Counted from the stretch's first letter, positions 25,581 through 38,608 are shown. The stretch is DNA of 64,000 nucleotides from Microplitis mediator (GCF_029852145.1 NC_079972.1:15064986-15128985); one strand, 5' to 3'. Notes: generated by a model not told the origin, from the letters alone. Numbers and translations are program-made.

Positions 25581-25612
25581 TACTCACCTGAAATCAAAAA
25601 AAATTAATTGTT
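25581..25612 (-). promoter_or_regulatory. Candidate recursive splice site 2 (minus strand)
   Basis: On the minus strand, AATTTTTTTTGATTTCAG is directly followed by GTGAGTACTG (junction between 25588 and 25587). As at 14785, a strong acceptor with T-rich tract is fused to a strong donor. It is on the same strand and 10.8 kb upstream in transcription order. Two such sites on one strand, and no equally good one on the other, point to a long minus-strand intron. Family knowledge comes from Drosophila recursive splicing. Use in this organism is inferred. Confidence 0.5.
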
Positions 25613-25663
25613 TAAACTTTTTACTCCCCTTTTAACCACCGGCATATTATATAAATATATGTA

Positions 25664-26683
25664 TTAGAGTGTCTCAAAAAATCGACTTTTTTTTTTTTTT
25701 TTGAAGAACATTGAAAAATCGACAGAGTATCTCTAGACAAAGACCCTGTTAAAATATGAGACCTTAATATTAATATTTAAAGGTGGCGATTCACGATTTT
25801 CTATTTTCCATTTAAATAATATGGGAAAAAAACAATTTAAATTTTGGAATTTTATACCTCGGCGATGGGTTATTGAACAGATAAGTTCAGGATATATTTT
25901 TGTAGGAAATTGAACGCTCTACAAAAAAAGTCTCTTATCATTTTTTGATAAATCCATCTGTTCAAAAGTTATTGGAGCTCGAAGTGAAGTTAGAGTAAAT
26001 TTCGAGATCTTTTTACTTTTCCGAAGAAACTATCGGACTTATCATAAAATGTTCTGAGATCTTTTTTGTAGATAATTTTATTTTCTACAAATTATCATTG
26101 ATAAATTTTTTTCAAATTCTGCATTGTTTTCTAGTTGTTTCCATTTTAATGCCAAGCTCTTAAAATCGATCAGAACACTACTTTTTTAGGAGCTTGGCAT
26201 TAAAATGGAAATAACTAGAAAAAAATGCAGAATTTGAAAAAAATTTATCAATGATAATTTGTAGAAAATAAAATTATCTACAAAAAAGATCTCAGAACAT
26301 TTTATGATAAGTCCGATAGTTTCTTCGGAAAAGTAAAAAGATCACGAAATTTACTCTAACTTCACTTCGAGCTCCAATAACTTTTGAACAGATGGATTTA
26401 TCAAAAAATGATAAGAGACTTTTTTTGTAGAGCGTTCAATTTCCTACAAAAATATATCCTGAACTTATCTGTTCAATAACCCATCGCCGAGGTATAAAAT
26501 TCCAAAATTTAAATTGTTTTTTTCCCATGTTATTTAAATGGAAAATAGAAAATCGTGAATCGCCACCTTTAAATATTAATATTAAGGTCTCATATTTTAA
26601 CAGAGTCTTTGTCTAGAGATACTCTGTCGATTTTTCAATGTTCTTCACAAAAAAAAAAAAGTCGATTTTTTGAGACACTCTAA
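25664..26683. mobile_element. Long foldback (palindromic) element P2, 1020 bp
   Basis: It starts TTAGAGTGTCTC and ends GAGACACTCTAA, with TA on both sides. The arms (about 25664-26159 and 26191-26683) are inverted copies with only a handful of visible differences around a spacer of about 30 bp. Shared arm words include GAACGCTCTACAAAAAAAGT, TTTTTTGATAAATCCA and ACTTTTCCG, all found in P3 and P4. No open frame is supported. Confidence 0.93.
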
Positions 26684-27666
26684 TATGTATTGATAAAATA
26701 TTTTTAGCCACATTATATATTGCGCTCGGTACACATTTGCGGCAGTTAAGTAAATTGCAAAACTCATTGAAAGTTTCGAAATAAATATATTTATACTTAA
26801 AACCCATAAAATAACAGCAATCTTTACTCTTTTAATGCACACACTTTAAGAACCATTAAATTATTTTTCGTTTATAAATTTACAGGCCTGTATTCTTTGC
26901 TTTTAGAGCTAAGGAGTATACTTATAAAATGTACATATACATATAAATATATAAGAATAGCTCACGATTGTACTCCTAAGACATTCTCTTATCTCCAACG
27001 CCTACGATGTACCAATCCACTCACCAAGATGGAGCGAAGGGGACTATCAACATGCATTTTTTTATTTTATTCCCCAGCTAAATTCTGCTGGCTCTGCTCG
27101 TTCAATACACACATATATTTATTATTATAATAATAATAATAATAATGAATAAATAAATATAACTAAAATGATATTCATGGTTGAACTGTTCGAACGTCCT
27201 TGGTGTAAATAATATAATACCCAAGTGGAAAGGTATGTGGCATTTCTGAAAACTAAACTGTACTCGTATAGCGAATTCCAATGCTTGTCGCGTCATCAGA
27301 ATTATTATGCCATACACACCTTTCACCTCAGGTGTTACATATATATGCATAACAAGTAAAAATAAATATTAAAAAATACATATGTCGTGTGTTAAGCTGA
27401 CAACAGCTGAATTAAACTGAACACGGCTCTGTTGTGTGCAAGCGAATTCCGTTTAGATGAGATGAAAACTAGCGCGATGATCGCTCGTGTACCAGATGAA
27501 TTTCATTGGATTACAATTAGGAGCGATGCAGACAACCGGATTAAAAGTGGCACTTGGCACCGATCGATTGCATATTCTATCGGTCGTTTATCCTCTCCGT
27601 TAAATATAGTCAGGACGTAAGCGAACTAGAGACCAGAGACCAGAGACCAAAGGCTATAGGAACATA
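26684..27666. other. Noncoding spacer
   Basis: No gene is recognised. It has a short (AAT)n run at about 27122-27146 and AT-rich flanks. Confidence 0.5.
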
Positions 27667-28397
27667 CTCTCTAAAACTAAATTAGTGAAAAACCACTAAT
27701 TACTTGTGAATATTCACTAATCTAAATTGTCCAAAGTATACGACTATGAATTAGTGACTATTCACTTTTTGAATTAGTAAAAAAAACAACATATAGAATT
27801 AGTGAAAATTTCACTGATTGAATTAGTCAAAAATGTACTAATTCACTTGTTGACGAGGATTTATTTGGAAAAATATTGTATCGTTGCTAATAATATTGTA
27901 TCAAAATATTATTATTATTATGATTATTATTTGTAATTGATTATAAAATTTTTTTAGCAACTTGATCGACTAAATTAACAATTAAAATTACTTTCATACG
28001 GTAAATATTTATATCATAATTATAACTCATAACCTGAATCTATTGTCAATGATGGTTTTGATTCAGGTTCGGTAAAAAAAGTTGGAGTAAAAATATAAAG
28101 CTATTAAAAAATAACAAGATGTATTATTTAGCAACTAAATTAGGTTTTATTTAATTAACTTACTTGAATTAATACTGTTCAGTTGTATTTAAAAATTATC
28201 GTAATTAATTTTGCCCTGAATTTGATAATTCAACGATAGAATAAAAAGTCCTTAAGCGAGGCGCCACTAGTAATCATTGTAGAATCCGGAGAATCACTAA
28301 TGAATTAGTGAATCTAATTCAAAATCACTAATTTTGTAGTGAATTTTAAGATCACTATTTCAATTAGTGAAATTTTCACTTATTTAGTTTTAGAGAG
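27667..28397 (-). mobile_element. 731-bp TA-flanked MITE, copy B
   Basis: Same element as 14897-15627 in the opposite orientation. TA is at 27665-27666 and 28398-28399. Within the family it shares GTGACTATTCAC with A and D, where C, E and F have GTGATTATTCAC. Confidence 0.93.
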
Positions 28398-28557
28398 TAT
28401 GTGTAGATACAGATCATCTCTGGCAGTATTCCACCCAATGACACTTGTCTAGGTGCTAGATGCTGGCTATCTTTTATCTGCCCGGTTACTTAACAGAGAC
28501 CCGTAACTCTTGTTGTGAGAATTTAGTTTAGTTGTGACTTCCTGAAATGCGTTTTGT

Positions 28558-28590
28558 CATATCATCATCATCATCATCATCTTCTTCTTC
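28558..28590 (+). repeat. (ATC)n-(TTC)n microsatellite
   Basis: ATC units pass into TTC units. Confidence 0.88.
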
Positions 28591-28800
28591 CAAGGCCGAA
28601 GAACTCGGAAGAATTTAATAATACGTGGAATGGTTGCAGAGAAACGGCTGCAATTATTATTTAATAAAGGGGCCAAGGAGCAAGGAACGACCTCACTCTC
28701 GTCTTCATCTACGGGAGTGGCTCTCTGACTGCGGTTGTGCTTTACTGCAGATGCCTTTACTACTCTCCTGCTGATGTTGCACGGCTGCTTTCTTCTCTCC

Positions 28801-28853
28801 TACTACTACTACTAGTACTATTACTATTACTACTAGGACTACTACTATTACAA
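28801..28853 (+). repeat. (TAC)n imperfect microsatellite
   Basis: TAC/ACT units with TAG and TAT variants. Confidence 0.8.
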
Positions 28854-29715
28854 TAAGACATTAATGTATGTAGACATTTTCTTAGAGCCAGGGTCTACTC
28901 GCACATGCGAACATCAGCATGAACACCAGATTATTACGACGTGCATCCGAGGAATCGTGGGAACTGGGTACACGCGAAAGTTTTTCATCTCAACACACAC
29001 CTTTTATATGTATATAAATATATCAATTATCGTACTCAATAATCAATACTTTCGATTTGTCAGTAAAATACTCTTGACATTTTTAAAAATAAAATAAATT
29101 CTGTAAACGCTGATAACAATTTTTTATTTGAACTTATTGCGTTTGATTGTTCAATAGATTAATTGAAAAAAAAGTATAGTTTGAAATGACAAATAAAAAT
29201 TGATTCATCATCATTGAGTGATTCAATGGGTAAATATAAAGCATGATTCACGTGATACCAAAAGTCTTGAGTATTTTAACGATACCGTTGGGCGATAAGA
29301 CTAATTGCGGGCTACGAATAAAAGTAATATATATATTTTTAAAACTCTTTTTATTGCAACTCTAAACTTTACGACTTGTATCCGTGGACTTTTTTTCAGC
29401 CGATTAAAGTTACATTGAGTAAGTTTTTAAATCTCCTCGAATATACTTTTTAAATCATTAAGCCAACTTCTGGTTTTTTGTTCCCATTTTATATTTTATT
29501 TTTTCCCTCAGATCTCATTGTCTCTGAAACACTAGTTTTGCTGGAATTACTTAACAAAAAGATAAGAATTTATATTATTTTCGTTTGAATTACTAGCTCG
29601 ACAATTTAGCGGAATTACATAACGGTGAGGACTCTCGGGCGTCTCGGTGCGCTGCCCTCCGCTGCGTTTAAGATTTTATTTTCCAATGAGCATTACTCTA
29701 ATCTATATATATCTG

Positions 29716-30373
29716 CACTGTAAAAAATTTGCGGAGTGAATGCGGATTAAATCCGGAGTGAATGCGGAGTGAATTAATTTTTAATTATTCACTTCCCTCG
29801 GAGTGAAATTCACTCCGCAGGGGAGTTTTCGCGGAGTAGATAATTTTTTATTAATTTAATCCCTCCGGAGTGAATTTCACTCCGGAGCGGAGTTTTGAAA
29901 ATGTTATTAATAAAAAATTGCTCCACTCAATAAAATCGAAGTGAAAATTCGCGTATTACATTATTGATCAGCTGATATGCACACACATACGCACATACAT
30001 ATTTAGGCACACACGTGCACTCGCACACACACGCACGCACACATTTGCACACACGCACAAATTTACACACATTTGCATACACGCACACAAACACCTGCAC
30101 ACACCCAAACACACACATGCACGCAAACACACACTTGCACACACACACACATTGTTTAGAAGTTTAATATAAATTTATTTAAGTATTAAAACTCCGGACC
30201 GGAGTGAATTGGGAGTGAAATAAAATCCGCGTCACTCCGAGATCACTCCGCTAAAAAAAACTCCCAATTCACTCCGCATGCGGAGTGATTTTTTTCAAAA
30301 CTCCGGAACTCCGAGTGGTGGAGTGAATGCGGAGTGATTTCGGATTAAATTTCACTCCGGATTTTTTACAGTG
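29716..30373. mobile_element. CACTG-ended element with CGGAGTGAAT modules (658 bp)
   Basis: The left end is CACTGTAAAAAATTTGCGGAG. The right end is TTCACTCCGG then ATTTTTTACAGTG. The flanks are TG on the left (29714-29715) and TG on the right (30374-30375), a possible 2-bp target duplication. Both arms are packed with CGGAGTGAAT and its inverse ATTCACTCCG, often paired into short perfect palindromes. The centre is a CA-rich degenerate microsatellite (29979-30151). There is no coding capacity. The ends and modular design resemble the nested element at 51810-52761, though the module sequence differs. Confidence 0.8.
29979..30151 (+). repeat. Imperfect (CA)n / GCACACACA array
   Basis: CA-rich words with G, T and AT interruptions at roughly 8-12 bp spacing. 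The cysteine/valine-rich minus-strand open frames here are pure translation of this repeat. Confidence 0.9.
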
Positions 30374-30957
30374 TGTACATATATTTATAGATATAACGGA
30401 TATTTTTGGACGTAAAATAAATTAAAAATTAATTATGCAAAATAGGCAAGTGTCTATTGCTCGCAACAAAGACAACGCACGTGAGAAATATATATAACTG
30501 ATAATTAGTGTGGAGCTAAAGTGATAAATTATTCACATAATGCTGGGAGAATTGTTGGATTTAATTTTAAGTGAAGGTGTAAATGAAAACGGAATTGGAA
30601 AAGTTAACCTGGCAGGTAAAAAGATTACGCAACTCGGACTCGACACCGGGGCTTGCACCTCCTCTTAGAAGCGCGTTGTTACGTGGTGGTTTTACGCCGA
30701 CTCAACTCTCGTACTCGCATTATTATATTACGTCAAGAGAGTTTAGAGTTCTGTACAGAGTTTGTGAACAGCTCATACATGCCGAACACGCGTGGCGTGT
30801 TCCCGATGCCAGACCGTTCGTTCCACGGTCTCTTACATAATGCGGATATCCACCAAACTCAGTCACCCATTCGCTCACTTTACATTCTTTTTAAATTATT
30901 TATTTTCATCTCCTCCCACTCGTGCATTGATAAGTTGTTTTAAATTACTTGTTACAG

Positions 30958-30984
30958 TTTTTTTTTTTTTTTTTTTTTTTTTTT
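30958..30984 (+). repeat. 27-nt T homopolymer
   Basis: Uninterrupted T run directly after GTTACAG. Its length is a likely sequencing or replication-slippage site. Confidence 0.9.
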
Positions 30985-32044
30985 ATAGAAAAAAATTATA
31001 CACAGGAGCCGGTGATGCAAAATTTTTTAGGATAAAAAATCCACGGCGCAGGTGCGACTCGTGCTAACAGCATCGCGTGTATGTTTTTTCAGAGTCCACA
31101 CAAGTCAACGACCTCCTCATATTAACACTCAATATTCGTGTTTATACACGTGGAAATTTATGGAAAAATTTGACAAAAAAAAAAAATATGTTTTTTGCGG
31201 AATTTTTTAAACGTCATTTAATATGCGCGGTGATTTTAAAAAAGTATGCTCTGAATATTTAATAATTTATGATTTAGTATGCGTACTGTGCATGTGGTGA
31301 AAAAATATATGCATATATATAATGTATATTATTAATAATATTTTATTGTAAAAAATAATAAATCGTAGTCTGGTTAGATATTGAGTCGAAAAAATATTTT
31401 ATCGTATTATAATTTAAAACGAAAAATAATATTGACCCAATTGTTTGACGTATCAGTAACAGGAAAGCTGTGCAAATAATCAGATATTCGAAAAAATTTG
31501 CAGAATACACAGTTTTGAAGTAAGAGCTCTAGGAAAATAAATAGAAAGACCGGAGAAAGATGTACAGTAAAATAAGAAAAGATATTTATTACCAAATCCA
31601 GGTAGACGATTTTAGAAAAAATAAGTACTTATAAAATAAAGAGGATATTTTTCTGCGAACTGCAGGTGCTTGAAGGACAAGCCCAGCCAGGTCAGAAACT
31701 CATTTTTCCAGACAATGAAAACCCTGTTGGAGTAAAGTGCACTTGAAATTTTATTGTCCTCCAGAATCCGGACAATTGGAGGGGAAGTGTCATTGGGACT
31801 CGGTAACAAATTTAAGAAAAAAAAGTAAAAAAAAAATACACGGTCTAGTCAGCTCGACAGACTTACAAGACCACAAGATTATCATGTTCAAGTGGTACAA
31901 GCGGTAATAAATTTATAAGAGAAGTAAAGTATCACACGATCTCACTTGCCATGTAAAATAGGTCTTTTCTATCCGAGATATAACGTCGCATAGACGAGAG
32001 TAGTTTTGAGCCAGAGGCATCCTCGTCTACTTAAAATAGACCTG

Positions 32045-32098
32045 CTCTCTCTTTCTCTCTCTCTCCCTAAAAATCTGTCTCTCTCTCTCTCTCACTCT
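32045..32098 (+). repeat. (CT)n microsatellite, two blocks
   Basis: Two CT runs (32045-32068 and 32077-32098) separated by CTAAAAATCT. Confidence 0.88.
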
Positions 32099-32499
32099 CA
32101 CAAAATGTATGCCCTCTCTATTGGTTCTCGTCCACTCTAAATTCCATCGAGTCTTACGAAAATAAAATGCCTGTCACAGTGCTCGATAAGGAAAAATTAT
32201 AAATATTTGTACCAGGATACGAATTCGACATCATGACGTACGTTAACGATTGCTGCTGCTGTTGGTTTTATAGATGGACTGACACACGCATGAACAATAC
32301 ATAACACAAGTGTGTTGATAATGCAAGAGTGATTAATGAGCCCGTTTATCTCCGATTAATCTGACTGTTATTTATTACAAAAGGTGTTGAAAATATTTTT
32401 TTTGTTTTTCGTTATCTTTAACCCGTCTATGTAACAGTTTGACACAAATATGTATCAGCAATAATGATTAAGTAAAACATAAATATAAGTATGAACATA

Positions 32500-33230
32500 C
32501 TCTCTAAAACTAAATAAGTGAAAATTTCACTAATTGAAATAGTGATCTTAAAATTCACTACAAAATTAGTGATTTTGAATTAGATTCACTAATTCATTAG
32601 TGATTCCCCGGATTCTACGATGATTACTAGTGGCGCCTCGCTTAAGGACTTTTTATTCTATCGTTGAATTATCAAATTCAGGGCAAAATTAATTACGATA
32701 ATTTTTAAATACAACTGAACAGTATTAATTCAAGTAAGTTAATTAAATAAAACCTAATTTAGTTGCTAAATAATACATCTTGTTATTTTTTAATAGCTTT
32801 ATATTTTTACTCCAACTTTTTTTACCGAACCTGAATCAAAACCATCATTGACAATAGATTCAGGTTATGAGTTATAATTATGATATAAATATTTACCGTA
32901 TGAAAGTAATTTTAATTGTTAATTTAGTCGATCAAGTTGCTAAAAAAATTTTATAATCAATTACAAATAATAATCATAATAATAATAATATTTTGATACA
33001 ATATTATTAGCAACGATACAATATTTTTCCAAATAAATCCTCGTCAACAAGTGAATTAGTACATTTTTGACTAATTCAATCAGTGAAATTTTCACTAATT
33101 CTATATGTTGTTTTTTTTACTAATTCAAAAAGTGAATAATCACTAATTCATAGTCGTATACTTTGGACAATTTAGATTAGTGAATATTCACAAGTAATTA
33201 GTGGTTTTTCACTAATTTAGTTTTAGAGAG
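32500..33230 (+). mobile_element. 731-bp TA-flanked MITE, copy C
   Basis: Same orientation as copy A, flanked by TA at 32498-32499 and 33231-33232. It carries GTGAATAATCACT near the right end, as E and F do. Private changes include GATTCCCCGG and CTACGATG near the left GC-rich island. Confidence 0.93.
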
Positions 33231-34846
33231 TATACTCCAAATGAATGAGGAAACCATATGGAATTTATTACAGGGTTCTACAGATAAATGGAATCGAAAA
33301 TGTGCAATTCTATGGCAGAAGCCGAGCATGATGTTCTCCATTGTAATCCGACTTCCGGTATAGTATATTACTATATACGTCAACAGTTGAACCCGGCCAA
33401 CTGTTATAAACCGGACAATAGAATAGTTGTGGGTTGCAGTACAGTACACAATGTATGAGTCTCGTAAATGAAAAGCTGCAGAGAATAGTAGTAGTATATA
33501 TATTTATATATATATGAAGAAGTTGTAATGGTAGTAGTAAAAGGTAGCATGTAAGGAAGGCAAAGAAAACAGCGAGACATGAAGTATAAAAAGAGGATCC
33601 TCGTCGAGGAGTCGGACATTCGATACTCGAAACTTCACCGGACAAACTCTCACGTTCGCCCTCTACTCAGCGACTCGGTGTCTAACTCTCGTCACGCCTA
33701 TCGATTTACACGGCCATTCTCACTCAACTTGTCGACGAATCACGTTAAAGACTTGAGCAAAAAGCTAATAAACAAATATATATATAACAACATAATACTG
33801 TAATAATAATAACAAGTTACATATGAAACTGTAGACTCGCAGCTGATAAGGTGATGAGTAAATATAATTAGATAAGGAATGTGAGACTGAGACAGTTATT
33901 TGAATTTATCAACAAGAAAAATAAAACTACATGGAATTCCGATTATTAACACGATAAGGTATTAATTTAGTATCTGATCTTCGTACAGTCGTCGAGGTCA
34001 TGGTCTTTAGTCTCCACTTGGGAGTAAAAACTTTAATATAAATTGATATTTATATTTTTATTATCATCTGACTTTTAAATTTTCATTACAATCGACGCAG
34101 ACATGTTTAGCTTTCAAAATACTGGGATAGTTGCAATTTAGCTTATCCTTGAGTTTTATCTCTGCGGTTTGTTAACCTGGCAATTACATAAATAAATAAA
34201 AAAACATAAATATTTAAAAAAACTCGTCGACATTATGCGTATTATTGACACAAAAATTAAATACGCTTTCTTTAGTAATTTATGGTGAATTTATAGTCGC
34301 GTGTCTATGTCAAGGATATCTAATTTTTAAATTTATTTATTTATTGTAATAATATTTTTTTTTCCCGCCGGATAATTAATTGACATTTTTATTAAAACTT
34401 AAAAATGTGAACAAGGAAAATGGCTGATTCTGGGAGAAGCTGTTGGCTTTCTAAATTCGTATCGATCGCGTCTCCTAAGTAAAAAAATAACAAGAAGAAG
34501 AGAAGCGTCACTTTCACCCTGCTCCGTACTCCTCGATACGATGGATCTCATCGTCTTTATTTAACTTTTTTAGCTTACACAGTATGTAAGTAAAAGGTCC
34601 CAGCGACAAGGGAGATTTATCCATGTACAAGTACATATATACATATATTTAGAACAGAGCTCTTGAGATTGCTGGTATGGTGTACGTAGTGAATCAGGCA
34701 AATGAGTCTTGGATCTCACGATCTAGATCACCCCCACACTCTCATCCAATCTAGCGAGAGTTTCATTACCATCAGTATCTCAGTAAATAATCTAACAAGT
34801 AAAATCTCTCGTGACTATAAATACATACAGTATATGTGCATACACA
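33231..34846. other. Noncoding spacer
   Basis: No gene is recognised. Overlapping short open frames on both strands at 33310-33803 have no recognisable domain. Confidence 0.5.
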
Positions 34847-35863
34847 CTAGGGTGTTTCAGAAAAAACAAATTTTTTATTGGTATTCAAAAATTGAAAGTA
34901 TACCTGAAAATAAAAATTTTGGTGCCAATCCGAGCTCTTAATAATAATATTAAGGTTCGCCTCAATTCATTTTTATATTTTCCATTTAAATAACATAGGA
35001 AAAAATTTTTTTTTATTTTAGAATTTTCTAGCTTACAGACTACTCAACGGATTTTTATGCGCATTGAAACTTTGTGTAGGAAATTGAACGCTCTACAAAA
35101 AAAGTCTCTTATAATTTTTTGATAAATCCCACTGTTCAAAAGTTATTTAAGCTTCAAGTCAAATTTATAGTAAATTTTGAGATCTTTTCACTTTCTGGCG
35201 AAACTATCAGTCTTATTACAAAATGTCATAGGAACTTTTTTGTAGGTAATTTTATTCCTTACAAATTATTACGAATAAAATTTTTCGAAATCCCGCATTG
35301 TTTTAAATTTATTTTCATTTCAATGTCAAGCTCTTAAAATTAATCAGAAATCTATTTTTTTAAGAGCTTGACATTGAAATGGATATAACTTGAAAACAAC
35401 GCAGAATTTCGAAAAACTTTATTCGTGATAATTTGTAAGAAATAAAATTACCTACAAAAAAGTATCTGTGATATTTTTTGATAAGACTGATAGTTTCACC
35501 GGAAAAGTAAAAAAATCTCAAAATTTACTATAAATTTGACTTGAAGCTTAAATAACTTTTGAACCGTGGGATTTATCGAAAAATGATAAGAGACTTTTTT
35601 TGTAGAGCGTTTAATTTCCTACAAAATCATTTGTTGTGCATAAGAATCCGTTGATTGGTTTATGAGCTGGAAAATTCTAAAAAAAAAAAATTTCTTTTCC
35701 CGTGTTATTTAAATGGAAAATAGAAAAATGGATTGAGGCAAACCTTAATATCATTATTAAGAGCTCGGAATGGTACCAAAATTTTTATTTTTAGTTATAC
35801 TTTCAATTTTTGGATACCATTAAAAAGAAAAAAAATTGTTTTTTTTTTTTTGAAACACCCTAA
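34847..35863. mobile_element. Long foldback (palindromic) element P3, about 1017 bp
   Basis: The left end is CTAGGGTGTTTC (first base off the TTAG consensus) and the right end is GAAACACCCTAA. TA flanks only the right side cleanly. The arms meet at about 35336 and 35361, with AATGTCAAGCTCTTA and its inverse bordering a spacer of about 25 bp. It shares arm words with P2 and P4 but its two arms differ more from each other than those of P2 do, so it looks older. No coding capacity. Confidence 0.88.
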
Positions 35864-38145
35864 TACACACACATATAAATACCTTCAGTGATTAGCTTAA
35901 TATCATTTTATTTTTAATAACCACAAAAACCAGCATCGAATATTTTAAATTTACAGCAAACATCCTTTTTCGCAAGACCGTCGAGGATTTACGCTTTCAT
36001 AAAAATTTATAAACAGCCTTCCGCCCCCTCTTCCATTTGCTTTGCTATTGACGGGTGTGAGCGTGTATTGTATACTTATATATATATATATGACTTGCAT
36101 CCCTCTTGTTTATAATCCCTCCTGAGTTTATTGTGCTTGCCACGTACGAAAAATTGTAAGTATACCGAGGACGTTGTTGTAACGGCACTCCCTCAACTTT
36201 ATATTCTTTCATTCTCCCTCTTTTAATTTTGTCGACGTACTCGACGACCTCATCCTCATCCTTCCTCATTCTCATTTTGAATCTCCTCCTCTTCCTCTTC
36301 CTCCTCGAGCTGTTCTTTGGTCTCTTCTTTTCACGTACGACAGTCGTGGCTGTATATTGCGTGCACACGAAACAAATGTCCCTAACTCGTGACACGGACA
36401 TATATCCCATCAGCTCAATACACAACAGGAGGACTGACTGGAGTAAACTCGACTTGCCACTAAAATTTTCAGACAAACGGTATATTTATATCTATATATA
36501 CATCGGTCCTCGGCACCCCTGTCTCGTTTCCGTCGCCTTCGGTTACCGCTCGTTCCTATATAATTTTATTTATTTTTATATGTTTATTTAATAGCGTAGT
36601 CGATGTCGATGTCGCCTCGCGTCAATTTGACGAAATAAAAATAACGACTTTTAGGAAGTCGTAAAATTGACTTTTTCGGTGGTCCCACACGGGAATGACG
36701 AGACGTAAATACACGTGCTCGAGTAATCCGATTCAATGAACAAGATGAGACCGGTTTTTAATACTTTACTCACTAAAAACAAAATAATTTAAGTGTAACA
36801 CAATAATGCCTTTTTTTTTATTTCCATTCAGATAAAACCGTAATAAATATCTTTATATATATTATATATAAATGTATTAATGAGTTTAATGTACTGATGT
36901 AATTTTTTTGGAGTAATTGAACGGTACTTTTACCACCGGATGATATTACCATTCAATTAGAACTTTATTATTACATATATATGATTTCATTTTATATTTA
37001 TATATATGTGCAATGAGAAGTAGTAGTAGTATGAGTAATAGTAGAATAATCCCATGTGTCAATTCTAGTGTAGTGCTGGCTTATTATATATATATATAGA
37101 CATATCTAGTGAACTATGAATGTAATGTTTTTAAACGGTACCATGACCGAGGCCGTGTACTCTATGAAAACTCCAGAGAATCTTCATTATTATCGAGCAT
37201 TGAATATTTTATTAAATCATTGCCAGATTACATCTACACTCTACACTATATACATGTATACCTATAGATATTTATATACCCGCATATATGTATGTATATT
37301 GTGATGAAGAAAAAGATTGGTTGGGAAAATGAAAGTTTGTAGTTGATTGAAACCTGTCAGTTTTAATTACTATTGAGTAATTAAATGTAATTAAATATAT
37401 ACAACCTTCAAAGGATCCCGTCGTCCTCTCACCCGAGCATTGTTAATTCCTGCGAGGTAACAACCGTGTTTACTCATGTTTAATTATTTGCTCCGTTCAA
37501 TGGCGCCATAAAAAAAATATTTAAATTTTTTGTTAGCCAGTGGGCCGACGTTAGTCAGCGGATGACTAGTTGGAGAATCCTCTTTCGGTACTCGATCGGG
37601 AGGTGAATCACTCGGATCCACATTTGGAGAGTTCTGTCGCAAGACTTCGCGAATAAAGAGAGATTTAGGTCTGAGTTTGAATTGCTTTGATAACGAGATT
37701 TAAAATTGATTGCAATAGACGTGCATGTGGACTTTGTACGTTGGAGTAACGTCTGATGCTGCGGTGACGAAAGACATTGAGAGGAGCCGAGTTGAGGCTG
37801 CATAAGCGATAGATGGAGGCTGGAATGAAAACAAACATGACATAAAAAGGTCAACGAACTTTAGGATCTAATGATCGGCTGTTTCCGATCCATCTCAGAA
37901 GGACGTGGGACTCGTGAGATTATTTGCTGGTAAACACAAATGTATCTCTGCCTTCTTTGCCTCTTTACGTGTCTCATTAGGCGCATCGTCCAGCGAGTTA
38001 TGCAATACATACATACGATTACGTTATATGTTATGCTAGTCCAGCAGGAGTTGGAGTAGTAGAAGTAGAAGTAGCAGTAGCAGCATCATCCAAGTGCAGG
38101 AGGCACGTGCCCCGATATCATTGGATATCACGTTGCGCCACGGCA

Positions 38146-38182
38146 TAATAATAATAACAACAACAACAACAATAACAACAAC
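38146..38182 (+). repeat. (AAT)n-(AAC)n microsatellite
   Basis: AAT units pass into AAC units. Confidence 0.85.
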
Positions 38183-38567
38183 GTCAACAGTAGTCAGTAC
38201 ATCTAACGGTACACGAATGTTTGCACATTTAATTTAATTGGGACTCGGATAAAAATTTGTCCCTGAGAAATTAACGTTAACGTGCGAGTGAGCGGAGCGG
38301 CAGCTGCGACAATCCAATTTGACAAATTAAACCAAGCCATATTTATAATTTGTACTGTTAAAGTAATTATAAACAATAATGATAATAAAAAATTTAATCC
38401 TCGCAATTCAAGCGATTTAGTGATTCTGACGTTAAGTAAAAAAATATACAGTAATGCGGCAACAGCAGTTGGAGCAAAAATGGATGACGGATTTCAGCGA
38501 ATGCGCATCGCGTCCTCTTCTGATCCCTCTACTCCTATTATACACTAGCGTCTAAACCCCTCGGCTT

Positions 38568-38608
38568 ATATATATATATATATTTATATATATTTATGTG
38601 TGTGTGTA
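38568..38608 (+). repeat. (TA)n-(TG)n microsatellite
   Basis: TA units with TTTA interruptions, then a short TG run. Confidence 0.82.

Larger units (their letters stand above)
28398..29715. other. Noncoding spacer
   Basis: No gene is recognised. It holds (ATC)n and (TAC)n microsatellites (listed separately) and AT-rich DNA. Confidence 0.5.
30374..32499. other. Noncoding spacer
   Basis: No gene is recognised. It has a 27-T homopolymer at 30958-30984 and (CT)n tracts at 32045-32098. The open frames at 30583-30943 are short and unrecognised. Confidence 0.5.

Noticed and set aside
29927..30150. Cys/Val-rich minus-strand frames resembling a cysteine-rich peptide
   Set aside because: This is pure translation of the CA-rich microsatellite inside a transposable element.
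36045..36476. 143-codon minus-strand frame with Arg/Lys/Glu-rich core
   Set aside because: The charged core translates a polypyrimidine tract. No family is recognised and the plus strand is open over the same region.
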